Assembly: GCA_963978905.1 (NCBI GenBank)
Contig: OZ022258.1
Coordinates: forward strand, 27,842,716-27,906,715
Reading direction: 5' to 3'
Length of the DNA stretch: 64,000 nt
From: Trichostrongylus colubriformis
Lineage: Eukaryota > Nematoda > Chromadorea > Rhabditida > Trichostrongylidae
This document shows, one piece after another, positions 57,071-64,000 of this stretch (positions are counted from its first letter, which is position 1; each line of letters begins with the position of its first letter). The position numbers and the translations under genes are program-made. The notes below the pieces were generated by a model. The model saw only the letters and a program-made list of their open reading frames with translations. It was not told the origin of the DNA and did not search any database.

Positions 57071-59089
57071 TCATCTACCAAAACCGGTCTCGTGATCGGT
57101 TTCTGTTGGATCGACTTTCTCAGTTTTCCTATGAGGAGATTTTCGTTGCTTCGCTGCTTTGAAAAGTCCACTCTTTTTGGCAGCCAATCTCGAAGGCAGT
57201 TTTTCCGGTTTCGATGTCGGAGCAGGCATGATTGCTGTCAACTCCTTAGGCTCTATTTCTGTGTTATCTTCGAGTTTTGTCGTAACGGATCCCATGCCTG
57301 TACGCACTTCCTTAGTACTTTCGCCGCCTTGTTGTGTTTCTTTGTCCGTATCGGTTTCGGTAGCTTGTACAGCTCGCATTGTTGTGGCTTTTTCATCGCC
57401 CTTGAATAAGAGGAAAAATACAAAACGTACCGGGTCGATGTATCTTGCTCTAACAAGGGAGGCCCATCAGGTCAAGGTGAGCTTTTTCAAAACGGTTTTT
57501 TGCATTTTATAGGGTTACATACATGAAGCAAAAAACCGGTTTCAAAATCGGCTAAATGGTTTGGGGGGCCAAGAAAATAGTTGATGGTTCGATCCCTACT
57601 GAGGACAAATTTTTGCATTTTTCTAGTTTTCATCCATTTATCCTCATGTATGACCACACGTGCAAAATGTGTGCAAAATCGATTTTTTATTATGTCGGGG
57701 AACCGTTATCTTCAGTATTTTTGCGTATTAGGCGAATGATTTGTTTGGACCTGCCAACGCTCATAACAGGAAAACTAGGCGTTTTCCCGCAAAACACGTG
57801 TGATATTCATATTCAGGAGGTCGAACTACCCTAGGTAACGAGTTTTCAGCCTAATCGAGATTTTGACCCAAACTCGAAAATTTGGGGAACTACTAGTACT
57901 ACTACTACTACCATAGTAAAGAACGCTCAACGAAAAGAAGTCGGTAGACCATATAGGGAAGTATTTGTTATCTTTCGCCGTCGCCTGATGTTGCTAGGTG
58001 CAGTTCACCTGGAATGCGTTGATTCTGCACATGCTCCATTGCATTTAATCGAGGCTGTAAGTTGTTCGTGTGTACAAGTAGAGCAGTGACGTGTGCCCAT
58101 GTCCACCCCACTGTCTCGAGTTTGGGTGAAATTCTCGATTTGGATAGTATTTCGTATCTAGGGCTAGTTGAGTCTCCTGAGCACGAATATCACACTAGTT
58201 TCGCACGAAAATATCTGGCAAGCGTGCTAGGGGCGCCGAAGTATCCAAACACGTTGACCACTGAAAGCTTGTAAATGAGGTCACTTTCGTGCACCAGCGA
58301 CGAAAATTGTGGTCATTTTACATATGGGCAAATAGTATAGCACTGAACAAAAAAAAATCCAGAAAATGCAAAAACGGAGACGTCGAGAGGACTTGAACCG
58401 CAAACGCCCGCGCCACCGTGCCAATGCCAGTCCGTCCCACTATCCATTCGACCATCCAACCACTGCGAGTACTGCGTCCTGTGCAACCCCTACGAGTCTT
58501 CTTTGCTTCGTTTAGTAGTTACCATAAGCGTTTCTACATTTCTGAACAAGCTCGCAGTGGTTTTGGCGTAGGTTTGAAAACAGTCTTCCTAATATTCATA
58601 TACTGAACGCCGCAGCTGGAAAGCATTGCAGCAAACTGGTCAAAATTGTTTCTTTCTACGCAACTTTTAGCACTCATTTTCTGGGCCCCCAAAAACCATT
58701 TAGCCAAATTTGAGACCGGTTTTTTGCCTCATGTATGTGACCCTATAAAACGCAAAAAACCGTTTTGAGAAAGCTCACCTTGACCTGATGGGCCTCCCTT
58801 GTAAGAGCCTGAAGTAAAATGATTAATCCTATTATACGATATAGCCACTCGCTTAGCACGGCGCTAGCACGAAATAAGATTGCGTTTCCAATCCCAAGAG
58901 CACAAATAGTAGCTTATATTGATATTTGGCCTGTCCATCCACACAACAACTTCCCTTTACTTTCACAAATGTAACATTATACTGCACACTGCAGCTATCG
59001 CCCACAATTCCGTTACTTGGCAATGGCCGTGATCGTGTTCTGAAGCGTACACCACTCATCATGGGCCCCAGATGAAATATCGTACAGCA
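57071..59089 (-). CDS. Host gene 3' end, last exon hit by Tc5-like MITE
   Basis: The last exon starts after an acceptor (CATTTTACTTCAG) at 58808 and, after the MITE, continues from 57450 down. One frame is open to TAG/TAA at 57071 and is charged and low-complexity (ETDTDKETQQGGESTKEV, KKSGLFKAAKQRKSPHRK). A second frame (LLEQDTSTRYVLYFSS, then KKPQQCELYKLPKPIR) stops at 57253. It is the one in phase with a possible upstream exon at 59089-59017 (acceptor CCTGCAG, donor GTAACG, LYDISSGAHDEWCTLQ). Which frame is used is unresolved. The poly(A) signal is at 56966. Protein unrecognised; the first frame suggests a disordered, basic-acidic tail. Confidence 0.4.
57550..57615 (+). ncRNA. tRNA-like module, left side of MITE
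   Basis: Box B GGTTCGATCCC at 57586-57596, with a weak TGGTTTGGGGG box A upstream; followed by TTTTTGCATTTTT. Confidence 0.35.
58380..58475 (-). ncRNA. tRNA-like module, right side of MITE
   Basis: On the minus strand box A-like TGGTCGAATGG (58444-58454) and exact box B GGTTCAAGTCC (58389-58399), followed by TTTTTGCATTTTCTGG. Inward-pointing, as in the autonomous element. Confidence 0.45.
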
Positions 59090-59099
59090 CTGCAGGAAT

Positions 59100-61590
59100 A
59101 CATGGTAAAACAATGTAGTGTGGATTTAGCCGATACGACTAATACATAACGAAGAACTTCACATCGCATAGTTCCACACTTTGACTAGCGCAGTTCTGAA
59201 CGCTACCTCAAGTGGTATCTTTAAACGTCTACTTCATTTTGAATTTTCACGCAAGTGAGCGGTCGAACTATTCCAATCTGCTGACATCGTATCGTACAAA
59301 AAATGTTTTCTTTCTGAACATTTAGGGCTTGGCGATGGTTTATACAGTCATCCACACTGCATATCACACCACTTCCCAGTGGCCTGAAGGATGAAATGAT
59401 TGGTACTTATGCAGATGATACCGATGAACAAGGGTGGTTCGTCACCAGGGCCTTAGTGGTCGTATTGCAGCAGTGAGCGTTGTATTATATTCCGTCACAC
59501 TCATTTGTTATGATATCTTATCAGTTCTCATTCGCTATCATCGCTTTGGTTCGGTCACCCACTGCCAATGTGCTCATACCACTTTACTAATCTTTTGGGA
59601 TTACCAGCCCTTCATCGTTAATTCGAAAAACGCAGCGCATTTTGTGACACTTGCCCTCTTGAACTTCATCAGCTGTGATCACTCACCGACCCACCGTTTG
59701 GGTGTCGTGCCTATTGCACACAACACCTATAGGTGTCAACGCTCCATGTAAACCCACAAAGCGTGTCAGATTTGGTTGCACTTGCCTTCAACGCTTATTA
59801 TCAGTCACTACCAACTCCAGTCAGTACGTATCACCCTTCACTAATGCCCTCGTCAGTCTCAGGTTTTTGTTGATAATTCTTTAACGGGTGTCGTATCTGC
59901 ATCGAAAGCTGGGGTTGTATTCAGGAAAGGAGAGGCTCACTTTTATAAAAATTTTCCTCGTGAAGTGCCCGACATCCACGCACCCTCGAGGGTACTACCC
60001 TTGATGGTGCGTGGATGTCGGGCACTTCACGAGGACACCGGAAGCATGGAAATTTCGACTCGTTTGGTCTATCTATCAATCTAAAATCTCTTGAAAAGTC
60101 ATCAATCGACATTCTCATTTCGTACTAGGTAGCAGCGGTATGACTATCAGTTAGCGACCTTTATGAGATTTTTCGGGAAGACGCCCCGAACACAACCCAT
60201 GGACAGCCCTCGCCGACAGCCTCAAATGCGTCGATTAAGGAGACGTAGTTGGTCAGGAGGAGAGGAAAGGGAGGTCGTAATTCCTTACGAACTCTTGGGG
60301 AAGAGTTATATGGAAGGCCCCTATTGAGTTGGGGATGTACTTTCCACAAAACTTCCTCGACACTAGGTCACGCTCTACCTCGATTACCTATATATCCATC
60401 AGCTACCTAGTGTGGACAGACCTTCGCAAAGTTGGTAGCGAGCACAATGATATCGCTGAAATCGGAGTCGATGTCGCTGACCCAGCAGATCTCGATGATG
60501 ACTCCCGATCATGTTTGAGCAAAAAGCTGGCACGAAGTTTATGGATACCAAGAGGTGGTTCTTGAATTTGGCGGTGAAAATCTTGGCTAGTGATGATAAT
60601 GCAATGTTGGAGGTGGAGAAAGGAAGTAACTGCTTTTTTTCGCATCCCCTGTGCATGTAGATTGTAAATAAGCTGTGAGTTACTGGTTCTTCTGAACTAC
60701 TATAAAGGATCGAGCACCTTTGAGAAGACTGACTTCTCCTTTGTTGGATCTACTTTGAACCTTTGAATTCTTCGGAACTTACAAAGTGTATGCCCTAGAT
60801 CCTCTGCCCTAGATTCAGCAGCAGCAATGCCGGTCGCACTTTTCAGGGTTTGCCTCTCAGAAGCTGATCGAGTAGCAGATGAATGTCCTCATCTATATTC
60901 TATAGAAGTAGGTTCCTCTACACAGTTTCCACTATGACCCCTTATTCTCTGTGATAAGGTCAAAAGTTGAGCATTCACCACTACTGGTTATTTGACAAAA
61001 CTGAATTGCACTACACTGAAACACACTCACCGTAGGCACTCTGTGAGTTTTTGGCATCTCTTTCTTTTCTTTTTCTTCGATTGAGAGAGCGGTAGCCGGC
61101 TCCTGAAATCCTACTACATATATTTCACTCGATCTAACTGCGTGTGTGAGTGTGGGTGGCTGTGGGTGTTCTTTTTCTACGAAACTGACATCTCAAGCCA
61201 TACCATCTGTGAACCGCATCAGTAGTATGTATAGTGGTGCTCCGAAAACATTAATGGCAGTTGATTTTTAATTTTTGATAGCTGCTGATTTTCGCTTGAT
61301 AATGGTGTTGGGAAGAATCGGGATGCAAAGATCATCAAATTTGTCAAAGGATCCGGGTTGAAAGGAAGGGTTGACGCTCGTAGGTATTATTCGGGGCTTT
61401 GTGGGGACATTAATAGCGCGTGTACCAAAATAATAGCAGCTGCAAAAGATTGATAAGGAGCGTTGGGAGGCAGAACTAACCGAATTCGTTGCACTTATCT
61501 GGTTGATGGCGAATGTTGGGCCTGATAGAAGTGATGATTTCTGATAATGTCTCTTAAGAGCCAATAGCAGCTCAGTATCATATAGTAGTA
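59100..61590. other. Unassigned region with a hairpin
   Basis: No supported gene. It contains the hairpin at 59955-60035 and a possible diverged transposon end near 60655. Two short coding-like frames on opposite strands at 60329-60656 lack splice support. Confidence 0.4.
59955..60035. repeat. 81-bp near-perfect palindrome
   Basis: A 30-base perfect outer stem (TCCTCGTGAAGTGCCCGACA onward), then two mismatches, then pairing AGGGTA/TACCCT to a one-base centre at 59995. Confidence 0.85.
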
Positions 61591-62394
61591 CCAGTTGGCG
61601 GGCGCACACTACTGCGCGCGATTCATGGCGATGTTGTGCAAAATGGGTTCGATCGCCCCGACCACTGTTGTGTATGGAATTAGACAGAAATTTCCTCCCC
61701 TCTGCTTTCAGCTATTGAATTATTGAGCTAATTACTGAGCTGAGCTTATTGAGCTATTGAATTGGAAAAAGCAGAGATGTCGTGATAAAAAAGCATTTCG
61801 GTATTAACATACTTCAGTAGCTTTGCATCGAACCCATTTTGCCGTCATCGACATGAATCGCGCGCAGTAGTGTGCTCCAGCCAACTGGTTTAGGTCATCA
61901 TTGGGAGTTTGGATATTTGGAGATCGATAGTTTTGTATTCGAATGCATCGATTGGAAAGAATTTGTTCACTTGCTGAGCATCTGATTCCTACACAATGAT
62001 GGTAGATCCATATCCCGATTGTCGATGTTTATCGTTTTCGTAAACATGCTTCACTATTTGGAATTTTGTGTAGTCTAGCAGTCGATACCCAGTGGTGCTG
62101 CCAGTACCGCATTAGAAAATGATTCCGAGAGAAACGCTTGCTTTGCTATCACAAATATAGGTGTATCACGACTATCAGTGTAGATCGCAGCATCGAGAGA
62201 AATGCACCATTTTTTGGAACGCCATGCTGTTCAGCGGTCGATACATCGGCGAGTGATATCAGAATATAAAATATGTTCACCCAATGGCACTGAGACTCAG
62301 ACGCTTTTGCTAGAGCGATCATATAGTAGTAGCAAATGGTGTGAAGGATTATCCCATCCAATACCTAAAGGTTCCTTATCAGCCACTGTGAGCC

Positions 62395-63200
62395 GTTTTC
62401 GAATCACTGAGGCCACTGTACCCAACAGTACCATTGAGGTCCCCGTACCCTACAATACCTGCGAATGTGAACATTCCACTGTTAGCCGCAGAAGCGAACC
62501 GGCCTTGGCGACATTTTCCTTCTCACGCTCCTTATCGAATCTTATCAGCCATTATCAATTTTGATCACCCACCATAGACGTGCCCGTCCACCCTAAACGG
62601 CTATGAGTGTCGGCGCCCTTGGATCAACACGAAAGGCGAAACGAATTTGACGACATTTGCCTTCACGTTCTCCTTATCAAATCTTATCAACCGTTATCAA
62701 GGTGGATCACCCACCATAATGTCCCTGTCCCACTCCACAAAACACTATGTGAGAATGAACGCTCTGGGATCAACCCGAAAGGTAAAATGGATTGGACGAG
62801 TCTGGCCTTTTTACGCTCATTATCGAATCTTATCAACCGTTATCAATGTGGATCACCCACCATCAATGTCCCCGTCCCACTCCGCAAGAGACCTGTGAGT
62901 ATGAGCGCTCCAGGATCAATGCGAAAAGCGAAACAGATTCGACGACTCTAGCCTTCTTACGCTCCTTATCGAATCTTATCAACCGTTATCAATGCGAGTC
63001 ACCCACCATTAATGTCCCTGGTCCATCCTGCTAAACACCCATGAGTGTGAGCGCTCTTGGATCAGCGCGAAAGACGAAACAGATTTGGCGACTTTTGTCT
63101 TCCGCGGCTCCTTATCAGCCCTTATCAAATGCTATCACCTTCGGTCCACCGCCATTAGTGTCCCCTTGTCACCCCCTACATCACTTGTAAAATTCATGGT
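62395..63200. repeat. Tandem array, 146-bp unit
   Basis: CCGTTATCAA landmarks at 62691, 62837 and 62983 give an exact 146-base period, with diverged units before and after. Each unit has CTTATCAATCTTATCAACCG-like, GGATCACCCACCAT and GAGCGCTC-GGATCAACGCG-AAA blocks. Related units are at 51380-51850 and, inverted, 63590-64000. Confidence 0.85.
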
Positions 63201-63230
63201 CCAAGCTTTAGTGCGACGCGAGATACGAAT

Positions 63231-63285
63231 TTCGTGACACACAGACGGACACACACACAAACACACACACACACAGACATACTAA
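63231..63285. repeat. CA microsatellite near Helitron 5' end
   Basis: ACACACAC-type repeats with CAGA interruptions, next to the TCCTAC terminus. Confidence 0.8.
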
Positions 63286-63437
63286 GCGAATTATATATAG
63301 TAGGAAAATTTCAATGCTGCGGCGCTCACTACTAGCATACAACCGCTATATACGATATATTATACCAGCAATGATCAATCAGAATATTTACATTGCTTCA
63401 TTATCAAAAAATGTGATAGGTAGTGGTATATCACCAA

Positions 63438-64000
63438 TCCTACTTTATATAATCGGCTAAGTGTGTCTGTTGGTGTGTGTGTATGTGTGTTTGTGTGTTT
63501 GTGTGTGTGTCTGTTTGACCGGAAATTCATATCTCGCGTCGCAGCAAAGATTGGATCCTGAATTTTAGATATGATATAGTTGGTGGTAAGGGGATCCCAG
63601 CGGTGGTGAACCGAAAGTGATAGCAGCTGATCAAGGCTGATAAAGAGCCTCGAAAGGCTAATGTCGCCAAATCCATTTCGCCTTTCGGGTCAATCCTAAA
63701 GCGCCCTTACTCATAGGTGTTTTGAGGGGTGGGACGGGCACATTAAATGTGGGTGATTCGAATTGATAGCGCCTGATAAGATTTGATAAGGAGCGGTAAA
63801 ATGCGGATGTCGCCAAATTCCTTTCACCTTTCGGGTTGATCCTAGACTGCCGACACTCATAGGCGTTTGGAGGGGTGGGCCGGGCACATCAACGGTGGGT
63901 GATCCAAACTGATAACGGCTGATAAGATTCGATAAGGAGCGGGAAAAGGCGGATGTCGCCAAATTCCTTTCCCCTTTCGGATTGATACTAGACTGCCGAC
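63438..64000 (+). mobile_element. Helitron-like element, copy C (runs off window)
   Basis: Starts TCCTACTTTATATAATCGG after host A at 63437, then a GT-rich microsatellite (63470-63512), then inverted 146-bp units to the end of the window. Head-to-head with copy B; the 132 bp between them is unassigned. Confidence 0.6.

Larger units (their letters stand above)
57454..58801. mobile_element. Tc5-like MITE inside a probable host exon
   Basis: CAAGGGAGGCCCATCAGG at the left and its complement at the right, TAA at 57451-53 and 58802-04, C before and G after. The inverted repeats are about 110 bp (AAAACCGGTTT region near 57530). tRNA-like modules lie near both ends. It contains the FGATCAAAC-like GGTCGAACTACCC block shared with the other family members, and a TAC microsatellite at 57892-57912. 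No transposase. Confidence 0.88.
61591..63305 (-). mobile_element. Helitron-like element, non-autonomous, copy B
   Basis: On the minus strand begins TCCTACTATATATAATTCGC at 63305 and ends near 61591 with a hairpin-like GCGCGCAGTAGTGTGCGC, then CAACTGG before T. The base before TC is T here, not the expected A. Interior regions match copy A (GCGGTCGATACCCAGT, CAGATATCAGAACATA-like, ATGTTCACCCA-TGG). A second 3'-type end faces the other way at 61885-61888, making a 300-bp inverted pair with the first. Confidence 0.6.

Noticed and set aside
62395..63200. CRISPR-like array
   Set aside because: The 146-bp units are wholly repeated without unique spacers and lie in a eukaryotic transposon.

Overview
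The window is repeat-dominated nuclear DNA from a nematode, most likely a strongylid such as a hookworm. The organism is inferred from three things: short introns with TTTCAG-type acceptors, Tc4/Tc5-like transposons with TNA target duplications, and BEL/Pao and RTE-like retroelements of nematode type. No bacterial-style gene, rRNA, functional tRNA or CRISPR array is visible. Most open frames are either transposon coding sequence or chance frames in palindromic repeats.

The centrepiece is a three-level nest at 17.05-31.70 kb. A Tc5-like MITE is the outer shell. A BEL/Pao retrovirus-like element (17802-31486, minus strand, 689/690-bp LTRs, 5-bp duplication CGCAC) sits inside it. A Tc5-like DNA transposon (23383-27146, two 966-bp inverted repeats, TTA duplication) sits inside the pol gene of that element. 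The Pao element carries gag-protease, reverse transcriptase, RNase H/integrase, a phlebovirus-Gc-like envelope reading frame and a small cysteine-rich reading frame. Its pol is broken by frameshifts, a 39-bp duplication and the transposon. The inner transposon looks intact: seven exons with consistent phases give a 516-residue pogo/Tigger-type transposase whose last exon lies inside the right inverted repeat.

Three more Tc4/Tc5-like elements (32785-33895, 43253-44279, 57454-58801) have the same CTNAG target preference. The family carries tRNA-like box A/box B modules just inside its ends. The copy at 57454 lies four bases beyond a probable splice acceptor of a host exon. Other mobile DNA includes three copies of a mariner-ended palindromic MITE built from regularly spaced small hairpins (15.4, 34.5, 48.7 kb), a TA-flanked MITE at 10.5 kb, foldback elements at 1.4 and 13.9 kb, RTE-like LINE copies at 0.1, 40-42, 46.6-48.5 and 53-56 kb, and Helitron-like elements with 146-bp tandem repeats at 50.7-52.0 and 61.6-64.0 kb.

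Host genes are represented only by scattered candidate exons: 1.9-2.4, 3.7, 8.2, 9.3, 11.8-12.8, 45.0-45.3 and 57.1-59.1 kb. These rest on splice signals, open frame and in two cases a poly(A) signal. None could be assigned to a family with confidence. Long stretches at 4.8-8.2, 36.1-39.5 and 59.1-61.6 kb hold nothing I can name.
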